From JBGLNJ01 sp964353405 (GTDB taxonomy: Bacteria > Chloroflexota > Anaerolineae > Fen-1058): 6,705 bases of DNA. A model generated the notes under the pieces. That model saw only the letters and a program-made list of their open reading frames with translations, did no database searches and had not been told where the DNA came from. A program made the position numbers and the translations under genes. Positions within the stretch are counted from its first letter, which is position 1; each line of letters starts with the position of its first letter. Shown one piece after another: positions 1 to 5,974 of this stretch. The stretch covers positions 1 to 6,705 of the forward strand of contig CAYGWJ010000169.1 in assembly GCA_964353405.1 (NCBI GenBank). The letters run 5' to 3'.

Positions 1-1
1 T

Positions 2-136
2 CCGGATGTTGTGATAGAAGGTTTCATTGGTTCGGGCGGGGTAAAGTCGGGTGAGATGCCGCGCTTGGTTTGCCCAGTGTGTGGTGGGCCATTCTGTGCG
101 GTGGATGACTCATCCCGCGAGCGAAGCGAGCGCTAA
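2..136 (+). CDS. 3' end of an unrecognised gene with a CPVCG motif (partial)
   Basis: The frame is open from the window edge to a TAA at 134-136 and gives 44 residues. The visible part contains CPVCGGPFC, so two or three cysteines spaced as in a zinc knuckle, followed by a polar tail SSRERSER. That tail is encoded by a short repeated GCGAGCGAAGCGAGC sequence. The only in-frame ATG is at 56, which would give a 26-residue peptide, so the gene more likely starts outside the window. I do not recognise the family. The stop lies 35-40 bases before the promoter of the next gene, so the two are probably transcribed separately. An untranslated stretch is a real alternative. Confidence 0.4.
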   Translation, partial: PDVVIEGFIGSGGVKSGEMPRLVCPVCGGPFCAVDDSSRERSER

Positions 137-170
137 CTTGAGCATTGACACAACCCTCTGAGCCGAGTGG

Positions 171-179
171 TGTTATAAT
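171..179 (+). promoter_or_regulatory. Extended -10 promoter of the ketoacyl synthase gene
   Basis: TGTTATAAT is a perfect extended -10 element (TG-N-TATAAT). A perfect TTGACA lies at 145-150, but the gap to TATAAT is 23 bases, too long for a normal sigma-70 -35 box, so the extended -10 probably carries recognition. Transcription would start near 186, leaving a leader of about 35 bases before the ATG at 220. This makes the upstream in-frame TTG (145) and ATG (178) unlikely as starts, because both lie at or before the expected transcript start. Confidence 0.6.
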
Positions 180-219
180 GAGCCAGCGAGTTACGCCACA
201 TCTGCGAGGACAGGAGCCT

Positions 220-1494
220 ATGAACGAGATTGCAACGACACAGGCTGCGCCAACCGTAGCCGGTTCCTTCTTTGATCGGCCTCACGTGCAGGTGGAAGAA
301 CTCCCCGTCGGGCCAGGCATCCCGCTCGGTATTGAGCGGGTTTCTAATCCCGAGGTGGGGATCGGGGGGGCGTATGGAACCTGGGGCCAGTGCTACGACA
401 ATGCCACTTTGCCCAACCTGATCGAGGAGCGCGTGGGTCATCCACTCCGTGCCGAAGAAAGACTGCATCTCTCCGAGTTGGGGTTCGTGTGCCGGCATCA
501 TCTCCCCAGGCTTTCCGACGAGCAAGATGTCGAGCTGGAAGTGCAAGTGGGCGCCCGGTTTCTGACCGAAGCAGCTCACGCCAGCGGCTGGGACACGGCT
601 GAAGTCCAGGCCGTGCTGATCGGCCTCACTGCGCCGGCAACAGCCGACTATACGGAGCGCATTGCAAGAGAAGCTGGGATTCCCGAGAGCGCACTGAAGG
701 TGAGCATTCATAAAGCTTGCGACGGTTCCGTCGCCGGGCTGCACCTGGCCTTGAATCCGGAATTGCCCATCCAGCAGCGACTGCCGCTGAACCTGGCCAA
801 AGACTTGCATGGCAAAAAGGTCCTGGTCGGCGGGATCGAGGGATTGAGCCGGTACATGAGGTACACCCGTGACATACAGGCGCTCCAGTTATTTGGCAAC
901 GGCGCAGGTGTGATCGGAGTGATCCCGGGCCGGACAGCCAAGTTCCTGGCAGGCGGAACGCACGAAGTGTACGATGAAGAGGGGCTGCTGCAAGTGCGCA
1001 TGTCCTACCCACACTCGGGCACAAGAGTTGAAGGGCAGTCTGCCATTGAGGTATCCCAGGCGGGAGAGCATCATTTTCGTGTGGCCGGGCTGATGCACGA
1101 GCCGGAAGATAAGGCAGACCCGGTGCTGATGGCCGGCCCGATGGGCATGGTCAAGCTCTTTGTCCGGTCCGGGGTCGTTGCGGTGCGGAATGTCTACCAG
1201 TTGTATCAGAAACGCATGGCCGAATTGGGCCTGCCCGGGAAAGGGATTACCACGGCGATCGTTCACCACGCCAACTTGAAGATCAACCAGCTCAAAGAAA
1301 AGTATTTGCAGAAAGAAGGCATCTGTTTCCCGATGCCGTGGCTCTTGAGCGAGTTTGGCAACGTGAGCGCGGCGTCGAACATGATCGCCTTCCTGCGCAA
1401 GCTGACCAGCTTGAAACCCGGCGACCACGTGCTGTTTGACGGCTTTGGGGCCGGCACCTATTATGACGTGCTGGCTGTCGAGATGGGGGGATAG
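220..1494 (+). CDS. 3-oxoacyl-ACP synthase III-like (FabH-type thiolase fold) protein
   Basis: This 424-residue protein belongs to the ketoacyl-ACP synthase III branch of the thiolase superfamily. Such enzymes condense an acyl-CoA or acyl-ACP starter with an extender unit in fatty acid, polyketide or related lipid synthesis in the cytoplasm. The triad is visible: Cys167 in KACDG, His349 in VHHANLKI (FabH has HQAN) and Asn381 in FGNVSAAS. The C-terminus has the expected glycine-rich strand GFGAGTYYD. It is about 100 residues longer than typical FabH (around 320), with extra sequence at the N-terminus and in the middle, so it may be a specialised synthase rather than the housekeeping one. The ATG at 220 is preferred because GAGGA (206-210) sits 9 bases upstream and AGGAG (212-216) is also close. 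The frame continues up to TTG 145 and ATG 178, but these overlap the promoter. The substrate cannot be read from sequence. Confidence 0.85.
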   Translation: MNEIATTQAAPTVAGSFFDRPHVQVEELPVGPGIPLGIERVSNPEVGIGGAYGTWGQCYDNATLPNLIEERVGHPLRAEERLHLSELGFVCRHHLPRLSDEQDVELEVQVGARFLTEAAHASGWDTAEVQAVLIGLTAPATADYTERIAREAGIPESALKVSIHKACDGSVAGLHLALNPELPIQQRLPLNLAKDLHGKKVLVGGIEGLSRYMRYTRDIQALQLFGNGAGVIGVIPGRTAKFLAGGTHEVYDEEGLLQVRMSYPHSGTRVEGQSAIEVSQAGEHHFRVAGLMHEPEDKADPVLMAGPMGMVKLFVRSGVVAVRNVYQLYQKRMAELGLPGKGITTAIVHHANLKINQLKEKYLQKEGICFPMPWLLSEFGNVSAASNMIAFLRKLTSLKPGDHVLFDGFGAGTYYDVLAVEMGG

Positions 1495-1495
1495 G

Positions 1496-1597
1496 GTCGG
1501 GCGCTACGTCACCTAACAAGAAGCACTAGAACACGTGCAGCGTTGCCGTGAGGCCGGCCTCGTCCACTCGATTGGCCGGAACAAGTGGGTCAATTGC
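1496..1597 (+). pseudogene. Decayed fragment of a 4Fe-4S protein-like gene
   Basis: Directly after the synthase stop, one frame reads GRYVT, then an in-frame TAA at 1514, then QEALEHVQRCREAGLVHSIG and RNKWVN. From memory this resembles the segment 'EALxHxxRCxEAGLVHxxGRNK' that precedes the cysteine cluster in a family of bacterial 4Fe-4S ferredoxin-like proteins. The expected cysteine cluster (ICNCCPCCC type) is missing; after WVN the similarity ends and the frame runs on into unrelated sequence up to a TAG near 1673. The piece is short, carries a stop and has no start codon, so I call it a remnant. The family assignment is from memory and unverified. Confidence 0.4.
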
Positions 1598-1819
1598 CCG
1601 TATTCCTCCACTCGTAGACCTTTCTTGAATCGCGTTTCATCTCCGTCTTTTGTGGCAGGCGACTGCTCTGGTTAGTCCTGTAGGCCTCGTCAAACCCTCC
1701 AGCCAGTGACAACTTGTTATAGGGCAAATGCGACATTACTCGTTCACCGGAAAACAAGCAAACCTGATACCCAAATTCCATGCCCAGTGATAAAATAGAA
1801 CGCGTGTTGCGCTGGCTGA
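1598..1819 (+). other. Intergenic stretch without a recognisable gene
   Basis: No convincing coding region is seen on either strand. The minus strand is open across much of it, but the translation has no familiar motif. A TGATAAAAT sequence at 1788-1796 fits an extended -10 pattern without a -35 box and could drive transcription toward the genes that follow, but this is weak. The stretch separates the iron-sulfur remnant from the first methylase tail and probably contains the left boundary of the island. Confidence 0.3.
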
Positions 1820-2104
1820 CTGTCCATTCTGGTAGGGGATGAGCAGACCGCCTTTTTCCCCTGTGAACTGGACGCGGCATACTTTCACCTGTACGGCATC
1901 GCCCGCGATGATGTGGATTACATCATGGAGACGTTTCCCATCGTCAAGCGCAAGGACGAGGCGGCGCACGGCGAATACCGCGCCAAACGCGTCATCCTGG
2001 AAATCTATGATGCGATGCAACGCGCGGTCGAGAGCGGTCAGCCGTATCAGATGTTGCTTGATCCGCCGCCGGCGGATCCGAGGGTGGCGCATCCGGCGAA
2101 ATGA
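1820..2104 (+). pseudogene. C-terminal remnant of an Eco57I-like N6-adenine DNA methylase (tail 1)
   Basis: The frame opens after a TGA at 1817-1819 and reads to the TGA at 2102-2104. From about 1838 it is strongly gene-like: ELDAAYFHLYGIARDDVDYI, then METFPIVKRKDEAAHGEY, RVILEIYDAMQ and DPPPADPRVAHPAK. This matches what I know of the extreme C-terminus of large class I SAM-dependent DNA methylases of the Eco57I / type IIG kind, found in restriction and defence loci. Everything before it is gone, including the SAM-binding and NPPY catalytic motifs, so it cannot methylate DNA. A GTG at 1913 could start a 63-residue peptide, but no family reason supports that. The stop overlaps an ATG (ATGA at 2101) and the next gene's ribosome site follows within 20 bases, suggesting the tail came together with the downstream gene. 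Confidence 0.7.
2036..2092 (+). repeat. 57-bp direct repeat, copy 1, with internal hairpin
   Basis: This segment matches 2498-2554 at 54 of 57 positions. It encodes the methylase tail GQPYQMLLDPPPADPRVAH. Inside it, 2060-2078 forms an inverted repeat: GATCCGCC, a GCC loop, then GGCGGATC, an 8-bp GC-rich stem. Confidence 0.85.
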
Positions 2105-2118
2105 TCTTGTTCGATTGG

Positions 2119-2125
2119 AAAGGAG
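2119..2125 (+). promoter_or_regulatory. Strong ribosome binding site for the GIY-YIG-like gene
   Basis: AAAGGAG lies five bases before the ATG at 2131. It decides the start in favour of 2131 over the in-frame ATG at 2101, which overlaps the previous stop and has no comparable site. Confidence 0.75.
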
Positions 2126-2130
2126 CGACT

Positions 2131-2430
2131 ATGAGCAATCTAAAAGGTTTTTCACAACGGCTTGAACTTTCCCATATTCCAGAAGGCCCAGGTGTCTGCA
2201 TTATTGAAGATGCTCAAGGTCGCCCTCTGCAAGTAACCGCGTCAGAAAACATCAGACGTCGGATTGGTGCACTCCTTGATAGTGACGGAGTGACTTGTTC
2301 GCATGGCCCCAAGATCTATGAGGCTCAGCAAGCGCGGCAGCAGATTTTTGTGCGTTGGAAGCTCACGCCGAGATACCAGGCGGAGAAAAAGGCGCTGGTC
2401 AAAGTGCTAAATCCGTTGTGGGGTCAATAG
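2131..2430 (+). CDS. Small degenerate GIY-YIG-like protein
   Basis: This 99-residue protein has the layout of a single GIY-YIG nuclease domain: PEGPGVCIIEDAQGRPL (17-33), a helix SENIRRRIGALL (38-49), IYEAQQ (62-67), and the end TPRYQAEKKALVKVLNPLWG (79-98), whose LNPLWGQ close is like that of small GIY-YIG proteins. The catalytic features look eroded: GIY is GVC (21-23), YIG/YVG is replaced by LQVTAS (33-38), and Glu85 is one position off the place expected for the metal-binding Glu. Arginines Arg42-Arg44 after the second motif remain. It may be an inactive DNA-binding or regulatory relative, or a related fold. It sits 26 bases after methylase tail 1, so it may once have been the operon partner of that methylase. 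The start is set by AAAGGAG. Confidence 0.55.
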   Translation: MSNLKGFSQRLELSHIPEGPGVCIIEDAQGRPLQVTASENIRRRIGALLDSDGVTCSHGPKIYEAQQARQQIFVRWKLTPRYQAEKKALVKVLNPLWGQ

Positions 2431-2464
2431 TACACACCCCAAGCGTCAGCCTGGAGTACTGTGA

Positions 2465-2569
2465 CGCCACACCGTGGCCGAATGCGCCATTGATAGTGGT
2501 CAGCCGTATCAGACGTTGCTCAATCCGCCGCCGGCGGATCCGAGGGTGGCGCATTCTCTCGAAAGGTGA
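2465..2569 (+). pseudogene. C-terminal remnant of a second Eco57I-like DNA methylase (tail 2)
   Basis: The frame opens after a TGA at 2462 and reads VAECAIDSGQPYQTLLNPPP then ADPRVAHSLER to a TGA at 2567-2569. It parallels tail 1 (AVESGQPYQMLLDPPPADPR), including changes upstream of the repeat that mostly keep the protein similar (AVES versus AIDS). It is therefore the end of a homologous methylase gene and not random sequence. It begins abruptly at about 2474, after only 34 codons of homology. The next ATG is three bases beyond its stop, and AAGGTG inside its last codons serves as ribosome site for the HEPN gene, again linking tail and downstream gene. Confidence 0.7.
2498..2554 (+). repeat. 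57-bp direct repeat, copy 2, with internal hairpin
   Basis: This is the second copy of 2036-2092, offset by 462 bases, with three mismatches. The hairpin is kept: ATCCGCC, GCC loop, GGCGGAT at 2523-2539, one base pair shorter than copy 1 because of a G to A change. Confidence 0.85.
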
Positions 2570-2572
2570 ACG

Positions 2573-3385
2573 ATGAGTCGGGGAACGCTTGACGATTCGA
2601 CTGCAGCGGCCATCACAGCCAGATTGCCTGACTTGAGGAACCTACAGGATTTGGTGCTGTGCCTCTGGCCCGATCTCATCTCGACGCAGTTCAATTATGC
2701 GAGTACTGTCCCTATAGCCGCTGTATGCCTGCAAGACGCAATCAAAGTGCTTGCACAGGTATGGTATGCATTGTACGAAGCGTTCGCTCACCAGGCATGG
2801 TATCGAGAAAAGGGCCCCGAACCCAATGAGAGAACGGCGGTGTTCTTTGCTCGGTTCTATGTAGATGATGCTGCGTTGAGACTATATGCGGCGGCAGAGC
2901 ACTCGGCGAACGGCATCATAGCCATGCTAGAACTCACTGACGAAAAGCTGTCTCCATATCGAGGCAGTCGAGTGAGTCAGGCTTCTGTACTGGGGCATTT
3001 CTTGAGGCAGGAAGTACCGAACCATCCGATTGCAAAGGCCATCTATGAACTTGCCAGTTCAGATGAATGGAAGAAAGTAATGGATTATAGAAACAGATGG
3101 GTTCACGAACAGCCACCCAGCATAGATGGCTTGGGAGTCGTCTGGACAAGATACAAAAGGTGGAAGCCCGTCGAGGGAGCAAGAACTCCTCAGCACTCAT
3201 TGGGAATAGGCATTGGAGATGAGCCGGAATATACGGTCGATGAATTACTCAACCTGATTCAGCCGGCCCTATTTGGCTTCACAAAGTTGATGTCGGTCGT
3301 TGTTGAGTTTTATATCCGCTTGATAGGCGAACGCGGGCTTACCTTTGACCCTGTCAGGCATGAAATGCAAGTCAAGATCATTTGA
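2573..3385 (+). CDS. HEPN-domain protein (Cthe_2314-like), putative ribonuclease
   Basis: This 270-residue, mostly helical protein has no signal peptide or membrane segment. Two features point to a HEPN fold: FYVDDAALRLYAAAEHSANG (95-114), as in the Cthe_2314-like HEPN group, and DYRNRWVHE (171-179), which contains the Rx4H pattern Arg173 to His178 used by HEPN ribonucleases. HEPN proteins commonly cut RNA as toxins or abortive-infection effectors; this role here is inferred from the motif and the neighbours. No nucleotidyltransferase (MNT) or other obvious antitoxin is adjacent. The closest small gene is the GIY-YIG-like one upstream. The ATG at 2573 has AAGGTG four bases upstream, inside the end of methylase tail 2. 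GC content is visibly lower than in the synthase gene. The methylase tail 3 frame begins right after its stop. Confidence 0.65.
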   Translation: MSRGTLDDSTAAAITARLPDLRNLQDLVLCLWPDLISTQFNYASTVPIAAVCLQDAIKVLAQVWYALYEAFAHQAWYREKGPEPNERTAVFFARFYVDDAALRLYAAAEHSANGIIAMLELTDEKLSPYRGSRVSQASVLGHFLRQEVPNHPIAKAIYELASSDEWKKVMDYRNRWVHEQPPSIDGLGVVWTRYKRWKPVEGARTPQHSLGIGIGDEPEYTVDELLNLIQPALFGFTKLMSVVVEFYIRLIGERGLTFDPVRHEMQVKII

Positions 3386-3673
3386 CTCGATCAAGCTTAC
3401 ATCTGTTTGGATCGATTCACATGCGAGCTGGATTTCTCTGGCGAGACATTCCGCGTGATGAAAGAGAAGGAAGAGCAGCTATGTGGCGAGTATCCGATGG
3501 GGCGGCTGATGCTGGAAGCGTGGAATGCGATGCAACGGCTCGCAAGCCGAGGTCGTCGTGTTGGCCATGCCCTCGGACACGCAAGAGTCGAGGGATTGCG
3601 TTTTGCGGAATGGCGATGTGGTGAGCTTGCAGCGGTGGTAGGCAGGAGGAGCACTTGGCGTACTGTCTGCTGA
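3386..3673 (+). pseudogene. C-terminal remnant of a third Eco57I-like DNA methylase (tail 3)
   Basis: In this frame the segment from about 3428 reads FSGETFRVMKEKEEQLCGEY, then RLMLEAWNAMQRLA. It aligns without gaps with tail 1 (METFPIVKRKDEAAHGEY, RVILEIYDAMQRA), sharing ETF, the K..K.E pattern, GEY, R, LE and AMQR. The 13-base string ATGCGATGCAACG occurs in both (2010-2022 and 3525-3537). The rest of the frame up to TGA 3671-3673 is arginine-rich and lacks the PPPADP tail, so homology ends near 3540. It is more diverged than tails 1 and 2 and has no upstream methylase domain. It lies between the HEPN gene and hamA. A 60-90 residue peptide starting at TTG 3407 is possible but has no family support. 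Confidence 0.5.
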
Positions 3674-3710
3674 GACGTATGATTTGCTCGCATTATGACA
3701 CAGGCGAAGA

Positions 3711-4502
3711 ATGCTTGAAGTATGGCTAGATATCAACAATAAGAATACAGACCTGAATATTGACCCAGAAGGTTACAGCGTCACCGTGACCGGGGAACGC
3801 AATCTTGCTGACAGTTCCAGGGTCCGCTCTGCCATCCGTGGGTGGCTGCGTCATTGCTATGCATCTTCAGAATACATACAGAGTCGCGTAGCGGCAGGAG
3901 CCTATAACTCCGCCGAAGAACTGTACCAGAAAGAGAAATTTCCAAATCCTCAAAATGTAATGGTGCGGCATGGAGACTTTGGCGAAGCAGTGGGACATTT
4001 TCTCCTAGAAGCTCATCCTGACTTTTGCTTTTGGTTGCCGATTTTTCGTCTCCGTTCTAAAGATGATCCAGACAAATCCCACTTCGGCTTCGACCTAATG
4101 GGATTTGGGCTTGCCCGTGGGAATATTGGTTCGAATGTTCTCTGTATTGGAGAAGCCAAGTTGCGGACCAGCAAGGACAAGAATGTCATCGCAGAAGCTC
4201 ATGGGACCTTAGCTTCCTATAGTCGTGCACGGGAGATTGAGCAGACTGGGCGGATTGCACACCAGCTTTTTGAACAAGGTAAGCGCGCAGAAAGTGACAA
4301 ACTTGCTGTATTTGGAGAAGGATGGGCCAAGGAAGATTTCGAACGACGCCACATCTTCATCGGTGTGTTTGATGAAGCACTTCCCATTCAGGAAATGCTG
4401 GAGTCGATGGAGGAGATTGACCCTGTGCTACCTACCTTTTCGATGTGTATTGTGCTGATAGATGACTTGCGTAACAGAATTGAGGAAGCGTACAAGCCAT
4501 GA
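3711..4502 (+). CDS. hamA: HamA, DUF1837 nuclease of the Hachiman anti-phage system
   Basis: This 263-residue protein looks like DUF1837/HamA, the nuclease effector of Hachiman. The PD-(D/E)xK fold is visible: HGDFGEAVGHFLLE (87-100) with Glu92, FGFDLMGFGL (125-134) with Asp128, and IGEAK (146-150) with Glu148 and Lys150. Length fits the family. From family knowledge, HamB, a helicase, holds HamA in check and licenses DNA degradation when phage or damaged DNA is sensed. Here hamA is intact while hamB is truncated. ATG 3711 is the first usable start after an in-frame TGA at 3696; only a weak GAAG-like ribosome site precedes it. Its stop overlaps the hamB start (ATGA, 4499-4502), so the two are translationally coupled. 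I see no clear own promoter; transcription may come from upstream. Confidence 0.85.
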   Translation: MLEVWLDINNKNTDLNIDPEGYSVTVTGERNLADSSRVRSAIRGWLRHCYASSEYIQSRVAAGAYNSAEELYQKEKFPNPQNVMVRHGDFGEAVGHFLLEAHPDFCFWLPIFRLRSKDDPDKSHFGFDLMGFGLARGNIGSNVLCIGEAKLRTSKDKNVIAEAHGTLASYSRAREIEQTGRIAHQLFEQGKRAESDKLAVFGEGWAKEDFERRHIFIGVFDEALPIQEMLESMEEIDPVLPTFSMCIVLIDDLRNRIEEAYKP

Positions 4503-5974
4503 ACGAAATGCCTATAGAATGGTGGCGCAGGGCTTCTGCAGCGCTCGGTGATTCTCGATTCAATTACGAATTCCGCCAAGTTCACGGACTGGCAAATCTT
4601 GCCGAATATGCTCCTGATCCTCTTCAGGCACGCAAGTCCATTCCATTCACCTATCAAGCTGACAAGCTATATGAAACAACCATCCAGGTATTCACTGCCG
4701 CAAGTTTGGCAATTGTTAACGGCCATTCTATCAAGGATGAACAAATACAAAATGCATATCGCACCATCGGGTGGTTACTTTACTTCCTTTATCTTGGAGA
4801 ACACGACCGCTTTGTCTCGGAAGACCTTCTGCTGAGGGCAGCCCTCGCTTTTGATCTGGCAGGCTACACTGCAAGTAGTGTCGTAGCACTCGCCTTGCGG
4901 GATGCACGGCTTGGGTTACCAACTGTGCCAGAACTTCCGACTATTGAGTTGGCTACTTATTTATTCCTCTCTCGGCGCACTACCGAATTGAGGCGTCTCA
5001 CTACTATATGGCAGCGTTCGTTCAATCGAGAAAACCAGAGGAATCCTCGCCTTGCAGCTCACTTGGACACACTTGTGGCGTTGAATAGTTTCCTTTTAGA
5101 TGGCACCATTGATAAATATGAAGAAGTAGTCAAGCTCGCAGGGTTGGCAGCCAGGTTAGAACTGGAATCTGGGGCTACGCGAGATTGGTATCTCGCCCGC
5201 GGTTTCGAATTGGAAGTTCAGCACTTGCGTGACACAAGCGTTTGGCTGACGATTAGTAAGGCCCTGAGCAACCTCACACCGTTGTGGCGCGCCTACATCC
5301 GCGGGATTGCACTCGGAACACGCGATCGAGTCTTCAGCCCGATTCTTGGAGAATATGTGCGAAGCAAATCCGTCATTGACCTGTGGCCGTCTCAACTTGC
5401 CGCTTTAGATCGTGGCTTTCTGAAGCCTGAACTCACTGATCATGTTTTGAGAATGCCGACCTCGGCAGGAAAAACGAGGTTGGCTGAGTTCGACATTCTG
5501 GCAACATTGTCAAATCATCCAGAGGCAGCATGCATCTACGTTGTTCCGTTTATAGCTTTGGCAAACGAGACAAGAGAAACTTTGCGTGCTTCACTTGGAA
5601 GAATCGGCCTACGAGTTACCGATCTCTTCGAAGGTGAGTATGAACTGACAGAATTAGACCAGGCGATTCTAGATCGCAACGATGTAGTTATTTGCACGCC
5701 AGAGAAATTGGACCTTGTGATTAGAAGGAACGCAGATTTCCTGAAACGTGTTGGTTTGTTTATCTTTGATGAAGGTCACATGATTGATCACACTTCACGA
5801 GGAGTCCACTATGAATTCCTGATAGAGCGTCTACGACGATTTAGGCAGCGTGCTGCGCTGGGATTTCGAATACTTGTAATGTCGGCCGTCGTTCCAAACG
5901 CGAGTGATCTATCGGAATGGGTATCAGGCTCAAAGGATGGACTAGAGCGGTTTCCTCATGTGTTTACGGGATAG
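4499..5974 (+). pseudogene. hamB: HamB, Ski2-like helicase of Hachiman, truncated by an IS630 element
   Basis: The frame encodes 491 residues, of which about 482 are native. An N-terminal helical region (about 1-290) precedes a superfamily 2 helicase lobe: Q-like LWPSQLAAL (295-303), motif I MPTSAGKT (319-326), Ia VVPFIALANE (348-357), Ib CTPEKLD (399-405), motif II DEGH (424-427) and motif III SAVV (462-465). Motifs IV-VI and the C-terminal domains are missing. Homology stops at a TA dinucleotide (5943-5944); the last nine codons, from Glu483 to a TAG at 5972-5974, read into the IS630 element. Without the second RecA-like lobe it cannot complete an ATPase site, so unwinding should be lost, although the N-terminal region might still bind HamA. 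The rest of the gene may lie beyond the insertion, outside this window. It overlaps hamA by four bases. Confidence 0.85.

Noticed and set aside
133..1428. Several long open frames on the minus strand across the ketoacyl synthase gene
   Set aside because: They have no recognisable motif and lie opposite a gene with a full catalytic triad; high GC in the third codon position explains them.
1550..1561. Perfect 12-bp palindrome GAGGCCGGCCTC, considered as a terminator or operator
   Set aside because: It has no loop and no T run, and it encodes REAGL within the iron-sulfur remnant, so it is most simply explained by coding sequence.
1590..1880. Minus-strand open frame of 96 codons over the intergenic stretch
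   Set aside because: No ribosome site or known motif, and it overlaps the start of methylase tail 1 on the other strand.
2443..2467. Inverted repeat GCGTCA...TGACGC after the GIY-YIG-like gene, considered as a terminator
   Set aside because: The stem is only 6 bp with a 13-base loop and no following T run.
2036..2554. Two-copy repeat considered as the start of a CRISPR array
   Set aside because: There are only two copies, 462 bases apart with a gene between them, and both lie in methylase coding sequence.
3510..3641. Small plus-strand frame ending AEVVVLAMPSDTQESRDCVL and on to QRW, considered as a small gene or a frameshifted methylase end
   Set aside because: It has no ribosome site, no known motif and no match with tails 1 or 2; kept only as a possible frameshifted extension of tail 3.
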